From Maribacter sp. BPC-D8 (lineage in GTDB: Bacteria; Bacteroidota; Bacteroidia; Flavobacteriales; Flavobacteriaceae): a DNA stretch of 64,000 nucleotides. A program made the translations under genes and the position numbers. How positions within the stretch are numbered: the first letter of the stretch is position 1; each line of letters opens with the position of its first letter. Location: NCBI RefSeq assembly GCF_035207705.1, contig NZ_CP128187.1, positions 3,968,001 through 4,032,000 on the forward strand. Reading direction: 5' to 3'. Below, piece after piece: positions 1 through 7,044 of this stretch. The notes beneath the pieces are model-generated. The model worked only from the letters and a program-made list of their open reading frames with translations, made no database searches and had not been told where the DNA came from.

Positions 1-163
1 ATCTTGGTATACTTTAAATTTTCGCTCCCAATATGATGTAACCAATAGATTTAAGGTAACCGCAAGTTTAGAAAATTTAACTGATCAGCGGTATAAAACA
101 TATTCTTCTGGTTTAGTTGCGCCAGGTATAAATATAATTCTTGGTGTTGGGTATCATTTTTAA
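1..163 (+). CDS. TonB-dependent receptor, C-terminal fragment (5' end outside window)
   Basis: The frame starting at base 2 is open from the window edge to a TAA at 161-163, giving about 53 residues. It contains the ENLTDQRYKTYSSGLVAPG segment and ends in GVGYHF. An asparagine-leucine-(F/T)D turn followed by a closing strand ending in an aromatic residue is the usual last hairpin of a TonB-dependent receptor barrel, where the terminal Phe is the outer-membrane insertion signal. The substrate cannot be judged from this fragment. A strong hairpin terminator follows immediately. Confidence 0.72.
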   Translation, partial: SWYTLNFRSQYDVTNRFKVTASLENLTDQRYKTYSSGLVAPGINIILGVGYHF

Positions 164-166
164 ATA

Positions 167-196
167 AAAAAAGACCCGGTATTAGCGGGTCTTTTT
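167..196. terminator. Bidirectional hairpin terminator
   Basis: Ten-base-pair stem AAAAGACCCG (169-178) / CGGGTCTTTT (186-195) with a 7-base loop, flanked by A-tracts and T-tracts. It lies between the convergent receptor fragment and the minus-strand lipoprotein gene, so it can serve both. Confidence 0.85.
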
Positions 197-219
197 AATT
201 TATAAAAAAAAGGATATTG

Positions 220-669
220 TTAGTGTTTAACCGCCTTTTTTACATCTTCAGCTTTTTGAGCTGCTTTGTCAGCTGCATCATTAGCAGCATCTTTTACATT
301 ATTACCTGCTTCTTTTGCAGCATCCATACCATCTTGACCTGCTTTCTTAGCGGCATCCATAGTATCTTCACCAGCTTTCTTAGCAGCATCCATACCTTCT
401 TGACCAGCTTCTTTTACTGAATCAGCAGCATCACCAGCAGCATCCATTGCGCCTTCGCCAGCCTCTTTAGCAGCATCCATACCTTCTTCACCAGCTTCTT
501 TAGCAGCATCCATTGCACCTTCGCCAGCTTCTTTTAAATCGCCACCAGCATTTTCTAATGCAGCTCCTGCTTCATCTGTTGCAGCTTTTGCTTTATCAGC
601 TGCATCTCTACAAGAAACAGATAAACTAAGTGCTAAAATTGCTAATGATCCTAAAATTACTTTTTTCAT
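220..669 (-). CDS. Alanine-rich lipoprotein built of 11-residue repeats
   Basis: 149 residues. Residues 1-19 form a lipoprotein signal peptide with lipobox LSVSC and Cys20 as lipidation site. The mature part is almost entirely helix-forming: seven 11-residue units of the form EAGxxxMDAAK at roughly 47-57, 58-68, 69-79, 87-97, 98-108, 109-119 and 120-130, with a 7-residue DAADSVK linker at 80-86 and a Lys-rich tail. Eleven-residue periodicity is typical of LEA group 3, apolipoprotein and synuclein-like amphipathic helices that lie on membranes or protect against desiccation; assignment to any of these is inference. The gene is isolated and shares a bidirectional terminator with the upstream receptor. 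Function unknown; probably a periplasm-facing, envelope-associated amphipathic rod. Confidence 0.85.
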   Translation of the reverse strand: MKKVILGSLAILALSLSVSCRDAADKAKAATDEAGAALENAGGDLKEAGEGAMDAAKEAGEEGMDAAKEAGEGAMDAAGDAADSVKEAGQEGMDAAKKAGEDTMDAAKKAGQDGMDAAKEAGNNVKDAANDAADKAAQKAEDVKKAVKH

Positions 670-814
670 TTTTGTAAACTTAAATGGTTAATTGTTCGTG
701 GTAATATACGTAGAAATTTAACTTTTGGATGTTTTAGACCCAAATAAATCCATTAATACATGGTTTATAGGTATTTCAGTACCCTCAATACACTCCTTTT
801 TGATCAAAATTTTA

Positions 815-822
815 TAATTTTG
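815..822 (+). promoter_or_regulatory. Flavobacterial -7 box upstream of ileS
   Basis: TAATTTTG matches the Bacteroidota TAnnTTTG consensus and is followed by GCAGCC, a common sequence context. A transcript would start near 826 and have about 30 bases of leader. No good -33 TTG is seen at the expected spacing. Confidence 0.55.
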
Positions 823-856
823 CAGCCTTTTAAACCTAGTACCATAAGCATTTTGT

Positions 857-3800
857 ATGAAGTTCACAGAATATCAAGGATTGAATTTACCAAAGGTCGC
901 AGAAGAAATACTTGACTACTGGTCAAAGAATGCCATTTTTGAAAAAAGTATATCTTCTCGAGAGGGTAAAGATAGTTATGTATTCTATGAAGGTCCGCCA
1001 TCAGCAAACGGTATGCCGGGTATTCATCATGTAATGGCTAGAACCATTAAAGATATCTTCCCAAGGTATAAAACTATGAAAGGTTTTCAAGTAAAGCGTA
1101 AAGCTGGTTGGGACACCCATGGTCTTCCTATTGAATTAGGTGTTGAGAAAGAACTGGGTATTACGAAAGAAGATATCGGAGTTAAAATTTCTGTAGAAGA
1201 ATATAATGCGGCTTGTAAAAAAGCGGTAATGAGATATACGGATGTTTGGAATTCGATGACCGAACAAGTTGGGTATTGGGTAGATATGGAAGATCCGTAC
1301 ATTACCTATAAGTCCAAGTACATGGAAACTGTTTGGTGGTTGCTAAAACAGATATATTCAAAAGATTTAATATATAAGGGGTATACGATACAGCCATATT
1401 CACCAAAGGCAGGAACAGGTTTAAGTTCTCATGAACTAAATCAGCCAGGTACCTACCAAGATGTGACCGATACTACGGTAACTGCTCAGTTTAAAGCTGT
1501 CGAAGAAACATTGCCAGATTTCTTACAGAATGAAGGCACAGTTTACTTTTTAGCTTGGACGACTACCCCTTGGACATTGCCTTCGAATACAGCATTGACT
1601 GTAGGTTCTAAAATTGATTATGTATTAGTTGAATCTTACAATCAATACACTTTTGAGCCAATGAATGTGGTTCTTGCCAAAAATTTGGTAGGGAAACAAT
1701 TTTCAGGGAAGTTTAAAGAAGTATCAGAGAAATCAGAGTTGTTAGAGTACAAGTCTGGTGATAAGAAAATTCCTTTCTATGTTGTAAAAGAGTTTAAGGG
1801 AAAAGATTTATTGGGTGTTCGTTATGAACAGTTAATGGATTATGTGCTTCCTTATGAAAATGCAGAAAACGCATTTAGAATAATTGCTGGTGATTTTGTA
1901 ACTACTGAAGATGGTACAGGTATCGTACATACAGCACCTACTTTTGGTGCAGATGATGCTCTTGTAGCAAAGCAGGCAGTACCTGAAATACCACCAATGT
2001 TAGTGTTAGATGAAAATGCAAACTTGGTTCCTTTGGTTGACTTGCAAGGTAGGTTTAGACCAGAGTTAAAAGAGTTGGGTGGTAAGTATGTTAAGAACGA
2101 ATATTATGAAGATGGTGAAGCGCCAGAACGTTCTATAGATGTTGAAATTGCCATTAAATTAAAAGAAGAAAATAAAGCCTTTAAGGTTGAAAAGTATGTG
2201 CACAGTTACCCAAACTGCTGGCGTACAGATAAGCCTATATTATATTATCCGTTAGATTCTTGGTTCATTAAGGTGACCGATGTAAAAGATAGAATGTTTG
2301 AATTGAACCAAACCATTAACTGGAAACCAAAAGCAACTGGTGAAGGTAGATTTGGTAATTGGTTGGCTAATGCAAATGACTGGAATCTTTCAAGATCTCG
2401 CTATTGGGGTATTCCATTACCGATATGGAGAACAGAAGATGGTAAAGAAGAAATTATCATTGGTTCTGTAGCAGAGCTAAAGTCAGAAATGACCAAAGCA
2501 GTTGAAGCGGGAGTATTAGAAAAAGATATCTATGCAGACTTCGTTGTTGATGATATGTCTGACGCGAACTACGATAAAATTGATTTACATAAGAACATAG
2601 TTGATCAAATTACATTGGTATCTGCATCAGGTAAACCAATGAAGCGTGAAAGTGATTTAATCGATGTTTGGTTCGATAGTGGTTCAATGCCTTATGCACA
2701 ATGGCATTACCCATTTGAAAATAAAGATTTGATAGATGAAGGGAAAACATTTCCTGCAGATTTCATAGCAGAAGGTGTGGATCAAACTCGTGGTTGGTTC
2801 TATACATTGCATGCAATTGCAACGATGGTATTCGATTCAGTTGCGTATAAAAATGTGGTTTCTAACGGACTCGTTTTAGATAAAGAAGGTAAGAAAATGT
2901 CTAAGCGATTAGGCAATGCCGTAGATCCTTTTGAGACGATGAACGAGCATGGTGCAGATGCTACAAGATGGTATATGATCAGTAATGCCAACCCTTGGGA
3001 TAACCTGAAATTCGATACAGAAGGTATCGCTGAGGTAAAGCGTAAGTTCTTTGGCACATTATATAATACCTATTCATTTTTTAGTTTATATGCTAATTTA
3101 GATAAGTTCACTTATGCCGAAGCTGATGTGCCGATGGCTGAACGTACAGAAATAGACCGTTGGATTTTATCAGAATTAAATTCATTGATTATAACTGTAG
3201 ATACGGCATACGATGAGTATGAACCTACACGTGCTGCAAGAGCAATATCAGATTTTGTTCAAGAGAACCTAAGTAACTGGTATGTGCGTTTGTGTAGAAG
3301 ACGTTTCTGGAAAGGAGAATATGCAACAGATAAAATTGCGGCATACCAAACCTTATATACATGTTTAGATATCGTTGCAAAATTATCAGCACCAATAGCG
3401 CCATTTTTTATGGATCAATTGTATTTAGATTTGAATAAAGCTACGGTAAAAGATGGTTTTGAAAGTGTGCATTTGGCAGATTTCCCTGTTGCAGATGAGT
3501 CACTTATTGATAAAAGCTTAGAAGTTAAAATGCAGAAAGCGCAAATAATTTCTTCTTTAGTATTATCAATCCGTCAGAAAGAGAAAATAAAAGTGCGTCA
3601 GCCATTGCAGAAAATAATGATTCCTGTGCTTGATAATAAAGACAGGGAAGAAATTGAAGCAGTGTCAGAATTAATAAAATCTGAAGTTAACGTTAAGGAA
3701 ATTCAACTGTTAGATGATGCATCAGGAATACTGGTGAAGCGTATTAAGCCTAACTTCAAGACTTTAGGTCCGAAATTTGGTAAAGAAATGAAGCAAATTG

Positions 3801-4255
3801 CTCAAGTTGTCAATGGTTTTGATCAAAATGACATCCAAAAAATTGAGCAGGATGGCGAATTAACAATCCAATTAGAAAATAAAAGTATTACTTTACAGTT
3901 ACAGGATGTAGAAATCTCTTCTCAAGATATTGAAGGTTGGATGGTAGCGACCTCTGGTAAATTAACTGTTGCCTTAGATGTGACAATTAATGAAGAGTTG
4001 AGAAATGAAGGAATTGCAAGAGAGTTGGTCAACAGAATTCAGAATATTAGAAAAGATTCTGGTTTTGAGGTTACAGATAAAATTGCAATCGAAGTATTAA
4101 AAGACGGTTTTGTAGAAGTTGCTGTAAAAAATAATGTAGAGTATATTAAAACAGAGACTTTAACGGCTGAATTAAAATTTGTAGAAAAATTGGACAAAGG
4201 CGTAGAAATTGCTTTTGACGAGGTGAACACTAAATTGTTTATTGAAAAACATTAA
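857..4255 (+). CDS. ileS: Isoleucyl-tRNA synthetase (long, eukaryote-like type)
   Basis: 1132 residues, class I aminoacyl-tRNA synthetase charging tRNA-Ile in the cytoplasm. The HIGH-class motif appears as GIHH at about residues 54-57 within PPSANGMPGIHHVMAR. The editing domain has TTTPWTLPSNTAL near 234 and GTGIVHTAPTFG near 352. KKMSKR lies near 679, followed by an anticodon-binding domain and a long C-terminal extension. At 1132 residues it is much longer than the ~940-residue E. coli enzyme and has no C-terminal Cys4 zinc finger, as in the eukaryote-like IleS2 clade, which is commonly mupirocin-tolerant (family knowledge, not tested here). Start ATG at 857 sits about 30 bases after a good -7 box. 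The DksA-like gene begins 3 bases after its stop, so the two are likely cotranscribed. Confidence 0.97.
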   Translation: MKFTEYQGLNLPKVAEEILDYWSKNAIFEKSISSREGKDSYVFYEGPPSANGMPGIHHVMARTIKDIFPRYKTMKGFQVKRKAGWDTHGLPIELGVEKELGITKEDIGVKISVEEYNAACKKAVMRYTDVWNSMTEQVGYWVDMEDPYITYKSKYMETVWWLLKQIYSKDLIYKGYTIQPYSPKAGTGLSSHELNQPGTYQDVTDTTVTAQFKAVEETLPDFLQNEGTVYFLAWTTTPWTLPSNTALTVGSKIDYVLVESYNQYTFEPMNVVLAKNLVGKQFSGKFKEVSEKSELLEYKSGDKKIPFYVVKEFKGKDLLGVRYEQLMDYVLPYENAENAFRIIAGDFVTTEDGTGIVHTAPTFGADDALVAKQAVPEIPPMLVLDENANLVPLVDLQGRFRPELKELGGKYVKNEYYEDGEAPERSIDVEIAIKLKEENKAFKVEKYVHSYPNCWRTDKPILYYPLDSWFIKVTDVKDRMFELNQTINWKPKATGEGRFGNWLANANDWNLSRSRYWGIPLPIWRTEDGKEEIIIGSVAELKSEMTKAVEAGVLEKDIYADFVVDDMSDANYDKIDLHKNIVDQITLVSASGKPMKRESDLIDVWFDSGSMPYAQWHYPFENKDLIDEGKTFPADFIAEGVDQTRGWFYTLHAIATMVFDSVAYKNVVSNGLVLDKEGKKMSKRLGNAVDPFETMNEHGADATRWYMISNANPWDNLKFDTEGIAEVKRKFFGTLYNTYSFFSLYANLDKFTYAEADVPMAERTEIDRWILSELNSLIITVDTAYDEYEPTRAARAISDFVQENLSNWYVRLCRRRFWKGEYATDKIAAYQTLYTCLDIVAKLSAPIAPFFMDQLYLDLNKATVKDGFESVHLADFPVADESLIDKSLEVKMQKAQIISSLVLSIRQKEKIKVRQPLQKIMIPVLDNKDREEIEAVSELIKSEVNVKEIQLLDDASGILVKRIKPNFKTLGPKFGKEMKQIAQVVNGFDQNDIQKIEQDGELTIQLENKSITLQLQDVEISSQDIEGWMVATSGKLTVALDVTINEELRNEGIARELVNRIQNIRKDSGFEVTDKIAIEVLKDGFVEVAVKNNVEYIKTETLTAELKFVEKLDKGVEIAFDEVNTKLFIEKH

Positions 4256-4258
4256 AAG

Positions 4259-4642
4259 ATGGCAGAAGATTTAAAAGTAAGGTATTCTGACAAAGATTTG
4301 GCAGAATTCAAAGTACTGATCGAAGAGAAGATAGAAAAGGCAAAAAGCCATTTAGAGCTCTTGAAAAGTGCTTATATGAACGATGGTAATAATGGTACCG
4401 ATGATACGTCGCCTACCTTTAAGGCATTTGAAGAAGGTTCAGAGACGATGAGCAAAGAAGCAAATACGCAATTAGCTATTCGACAAGAAAAGTTTATTCG
4501 TGATCTTAAGAATGCGATGTTACGCATAGAAAATAAGACCTTTGGTGTATGTCGTGTTACAGGTAAACTAATCAATAAAGAGCGGTTAAAACTTGTGCCA
4601 CATGCTACATTAAGTATTGAAGCCAAAAATATGCAGTCATAA
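4259..4642 (+). CDS. DksA/TraR-family protein with degenerate zinc finger
   Basis: 127 residues. The N-terminal half is a helical coiled coil (about 10-90); the C-terminus GVCRVTGKLINKERLKLVPH (96-115) aligns with the DksA/TraR C4-type finger. Only the first cysteine (Cys98) remains: the other ligand positions are Thr101, Ser119 and Ala122. DksA proteins bind RNA polymerase through the secondary channel to modulate transcription; that this protein does so is inferred from family membership. Loss of zinc ligands is seen in several Bacteroidota members. It starts 3 bases after ileS and ends just before a strong terminator, so it is the last gene of an ileS operon. Confidence 0.85.
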   Translation: MAEDLKVRYSDKDLAEFKVLIEEKIEKAKSHLELLKSAYMNDGNNGTDDTSPTFKAFEEGSETMSKEANTQLAIRQEKFIRDLKNAMLRIENKTFGVCRVTGKLINKERLKLVPHATLSIEAKNMQS

Positions 4643-4644
4643 TT

Positions 4645-4668
4645 AAAACGCCTTTAGGGGCGTTTTTT
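4645..4668 (+). terminator. Rho-independent terminator after the ileS operon
   Basis: Stem AAAACGCC (4645-4652) / GGCGTTTT (4659-4666) with a six-base loop, running into six T residues. It lies 3 bases after the DksA-like stop codon. Confidence 0.85.
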
Positions 4669-4681
4669 AATAGCTATTATT

Positions 4682-5302
4682 TTGAAAGTTTCCCTATTAT
4701 ATTTCGTGATTTTATTTTCTATTGGGCTTAGCGCCCAAAAGAAAATGTATGAAAATATTTTAGCAGATCATATTGATTTTATTCAGGTTGATGCTACCAA
4801 CTGCTTTATTGTAGAAGTGCAAACAGGTAAGAGCAATGAAATTAGTATTGTAGCAGAAATGGAGGGTGAATATAGTCAAGACCTAGATTTAGAAGTCTCC
4901 ACTAATGGTTCTACCCTTTTTGTTGAAACAGGCTTTACTCCGAATTTCGAAAATCCTAATGATAAACTAAGTGCTCATAAAGTAATTTCAATTTCATTGA
5001 AATTAAGAATTCCTTCGTATAAAAATCTAGAAATCTATGGTACCAATACTAGGGTAGAATTAGATGGGGGTTATAATAAATTGCATGTTTCATTATCAGA
5101 CGGCACATGTGTATTGAATAATATAGAGGCCGAAGCTGAAATAAAATCTCAAAGTGGTAATATTAAAGTCTTTTCTTCAGCGGCTGCGATAAGCGCTACA
5201 AGTAAGTATGGTGAGGTTTCTGCGAATCTCATACCAAAAGGAAATTCTACTTTTACATTAGAAACTGTTACAGGAAATATAGATCTCACTAAAACCGAAT
5301 AA
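4682..5302 (+). CDS. Secreted beta-helix-like protein (DUF4097/DUF2807-like)
   Basis: 206 residues when begun at the TTG codon at 4682. That start is chosen because it yields a complete signal peptide, MKVSLLYFVILFSIGLSAQ, whereas the next Met at 4745 lies after the cleavage region. The mature protein is rich in short beta strands with repeating patterns such as LEIYGTNTRVELDGGYNKLH and VLNNIEAEAEIKSQSGNIKV. This is the right-handed-stack arrangement of DUF4097/DUF2807 putative auto-transporter-adhesin head domains, common in Bacteroidota and of unknown function. It probably acts in the periplasm or on the cell surface. It lies just after the ileS terminator, and lspA follows after a promoter of its own. 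Confidence 0.75.
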   Translation: MKVSLLYFVILFSIGLSAQKKMYENILADHIDFIQVDATNCFIVEVQTGKSNEISIVAEMEGEYSQDLDLEVSTNGSTLFVETGFTPNFENPNDKLSAHKVISISLKLRIPSYKNLEIYGTNTRVELDGGYNKLHVSLSDGTCVLNNIEAEAEIKSQSGNIKVFSSAAAISATSKYGEVSANLIPKGNSTFTLETVTGNIDLTKTE

Positions 5303-5308
5303 TATTTA

Positions 5309-5316
5309 TATTTTTG
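5309..5316 (+). promoter_or_regulatory. -7 box upstream of lspA
   Basis: TATTTTTG is a full match to TAnnTTTG. It begins 6 bases after the upstream stop codon and would give an mRNA leader of about 16 bases before the lspA ATG at 5336. Confidence 0.55.
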
Positions 5317-5335
5317 CGCTCATTGATGAAAGCCC

Positions 5336-5989
5336 ATGAACATTAAAAAATCTGTACTGTTTATTCTATTGATATTAATTATTGATCAATGGAGTAAGAT
5401 TTATATAAAGACCCATTTCGTTTTGGGTGAGTCTGTTGAGGTATTTACTTGGTTTAAAATACTATTCATAGAAAATGAAGGTGCTGCTTGGGGTGCAAAA
5501 TTAAGCGACGTTTTACCTATTTCAGATAATATCGGAAAATTAGTTTTAACGGTATTCAGACTATTTGCCATTTTCGGTATAGGGTATTGGCTTTTTGATG
5601 TCATTAAGAAAAAAGCTTCGAATACCTTAATTTGGGCGGTTTCATTAATTTTTGCCGGAGCATTGGGTAATATTTTGGACTCCGTTTTTTATGGGGCTAT
5701 TTTTAATGAAAGTTATAATGAGGTAGCAACCTTATTTTCTGATGAACCTTATGGTAAGTTGTTTTATGGTAAGGTAGTAGATATGTTATACTTTCCAATG
5801 GTAGATTCTACTTGGCCAACGTGGATGCCAATGATAGGCGGACAGAATTTTAGATTTTTTGAACCCGTTTTTAATATAGCTGATACTGCCATAAGCACTG
5901 GTGTGGGTATATTATTAGTATTTAATAAAAGAGCATTTAATAAAGAGGAAGAGGCACCTGAGCAAGAAGTAGAAAGCCTACAAGATTAA
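5336..5989 (+). CDS. lspA: Lipoprotein signal peptidase (signal peptidase II)
   Basis: 217 residues, an inner-membrane aspartyl protease that cleaves prolipoprotein signal peptides after lipidation. Four hydrophobic segments are visible. The conserved IDQWSK (16-21), ENEGAAWG (46-53), GNILD (111-115), VVDMLYFP (147-154) and FNIADTAI (179-186) blocks are present; Asp149 and Asp183 are the expected catalytic pair. The Arg that normally follows GNxxD is Ser116 here. A roughly 25-residue insertion lies between GNILD and VVDM, as is usual in Flavobacteriia. The C-terminal tail is acidic and cytoplasmic. It must serve the many lipoproteins encoded in this window. It is convergent with the next gene, and the two stop codons share TTAA at 5986-5989. 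Confidence 0.96.
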   Translation: MNIKKSVLFILLILIIDQWSKIYIKTHFVLGESVEVFTWFKILFIENEGAAWGAKLSDVLPISDNIGKLVLTVFRLFAIFGIGYWLFDVIKKKASNTLIWAVSLIFAGALGNILDSVFYGAIFNESYNEVATLFSDEPYGKLFYGKVVDMLYFPMVDSTWPTWMPMIGGQNFRFFEPVFNIADTAISTGVGILLVFNKRAFNKEEEAPEQEVESLQD

Positions 5990-6555
5990 GACGTTTTAAA
6001 AGAATAGGTTTTATTAGGTGTTACACAATAGTCGATAGGTATATCTGTAGTGTCAATATCATCTATTGAGTTTTCTGCTTCAAAAAAAGATAGTCCAATT
6101 TTTATAACATCTTCTTTGCAATCACTTAGAAATCGGTCATAATATCCTTTTCCATATCCTATTCTATTTCCTGTCTTGTCAAAAGCTAAGAGGGGAATAA
6201 AAACAACATCTAATTTTTTGGGTTCAATAGTAATACCGTCAACGGGTTCGGGTATGTTTAAGCTATTGTTGGTAAATTTTGTGTTGTCGGTAAGTAGAAA
6301 ATGTTCTAATTCGGTAGAAGATTTAATTTTCGGAACAATCACATTTTTATCTTTACCTAGAAGTATTGAGATAATACCTTCTGTATTTATCTCAGCTTTT
6401 TGTTCTATCGGTAAAAAAATATGAAAATACGAATTACTCCATATTGGCAATTGCAAAACTGAATTCGCAATTGCTATACTTTGAGAAGATAATTGAGAGG
6501 GTGTTAGGGAACTACGTAATTTTGAATATTTTATGCGTAAATCTTTCTTCAACAT
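5986..6555 (-). CDS. 5-formyltetrahydrofolate cyclo-ligase
   Basis: 189 residues. The enzyme converts 5-formyl-THF to 5,10-methenyl-THF using ATP and returns folate to the one-carbon pool. The signature GYGKGYYDRFL near residues 134-144 binds phosphate and folate, and the N-terminal LRIKYSKLRSSLTP helix resembles the usual KxxLRxxxxxxRxxL start. Length is typical for the family (180-200). Start ATG at 6555; a possible small membrane-protein ORF lies upstream on the same strand. The end overlaps lspA by four bases. Confidence 0.94.
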   Translation of the reverse strand: MLKKDLRIKYSKLRSSLTPSQLSSQSIAIANSVLQLPIWSNSYFHIFLPIEQKAEINTEGIISILLGKDKNVIVPKIKSSTELEHFLLTDNTKFTNNSLNIPEPVDGITIEPKKLDVVFIPLLAFDKTGNRIGYGKGYYDRFLSDCKEDVIKIGLSFFEAENSIDDIDTTDIPIDYCVTPNKTYSFKTS

Positions 6556-6588
6556 AGTGAAGTGATTTTAACATATTGATATTTCAAT

Positions 6589-6675
6589 TTATTCTTTACC
6601 TGCAACAGCAAAAAATACCTTGAAAAATAACATTAAAATAAGGTAAGTTCCTAAAGTGATGATATAACTATCCAT
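6589..6675 (-). CDS. Possible small single-pass membrane protein (28 aa)
   Basis: An ATG-to-TAA frame of 28 codons on the minus strand, upstream of and co-oriented with the cyclo-ligase gene. The peptide has one hydrophobic segment spanning most of its length (YIITLGTYLILMLFFKVFFA) and a charged AGKE end. Two similar membrane microproteins occur elsewhere in the window. No Shine-Dalgarno site is seen, and chance cannot be excluded at this length. Confidence 0.35.
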   Translation of the reverse strand: MDSYIITLGTYLILMLFFKVFFAVAGKE

Positions 6676-7044
6676 AATATTTGTATTGTAAATGAACCAA
6701 TAATTGTTGTTGTTGTGTTAAAAATAGGTAAAATAATTAATACAAGCTCTTTAAACGGCACTTTTTTATCGTTGAAATGCACTTTTTTATAAAAAAATTA
6801 ACAGTTTCATTCATATAACGTTACATGGAAACAATTAATTGCTTGAAAATCAAAGATTTAAATATATGTATATTTTTTCAAATTATTAATACCATAATAT
6901 GAATACGGTAATATTATTTAGATGAAAAAATATAGGTCTATTAAATATCATATTCATAATCACTTAAAAAGATTTGTAATTAGAATTTACTTAAGTGGTG
7001 TAATACGAAATGAGTTTTATAGACTAAATTAGTGGTATCAAATT
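6676..7044. other. 369-bp AT-rich intergenic region upstream of uvrC
   Basis: No supported ORF and no terminator. It is very AT-rich. The only structure noted is a 12-base direct repeat with 21-base spacing (listed separately) and weak inverted repeats around 6890-6960. It must carry the uvrC promoter, but no clean TAnnTTTG box was found close to the start codon. Confidence 0.5.
6758..6790. repeat. Direct repeat GCACTTTTTTAT x2, 21-bp period
   Basis: GCACTTTTTTAT occurs at 6758-6769 and again at 6779-6790. Start-to-start spacing is 21 bases, two helical turns, so both copies face the same side of DNA, as in tandem regulator-binding sites. The role is inferred only. Confidence 0.4.

Noticed and set aside
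217..420. Plus-strand ORF of 67 codons rich in Phe, Ser and Ile
   Set aside because: It is the reverse reading of the Ala/Lys repeat lipoprotein; its periodic sequence is explained by the 11-residue repeats on the other strand.
800..822. TTG at 800-802 as a -33 box for ileS
   Set aside because: Only 12 bases separate it from the -7 box, too short for the 17-20 expected.
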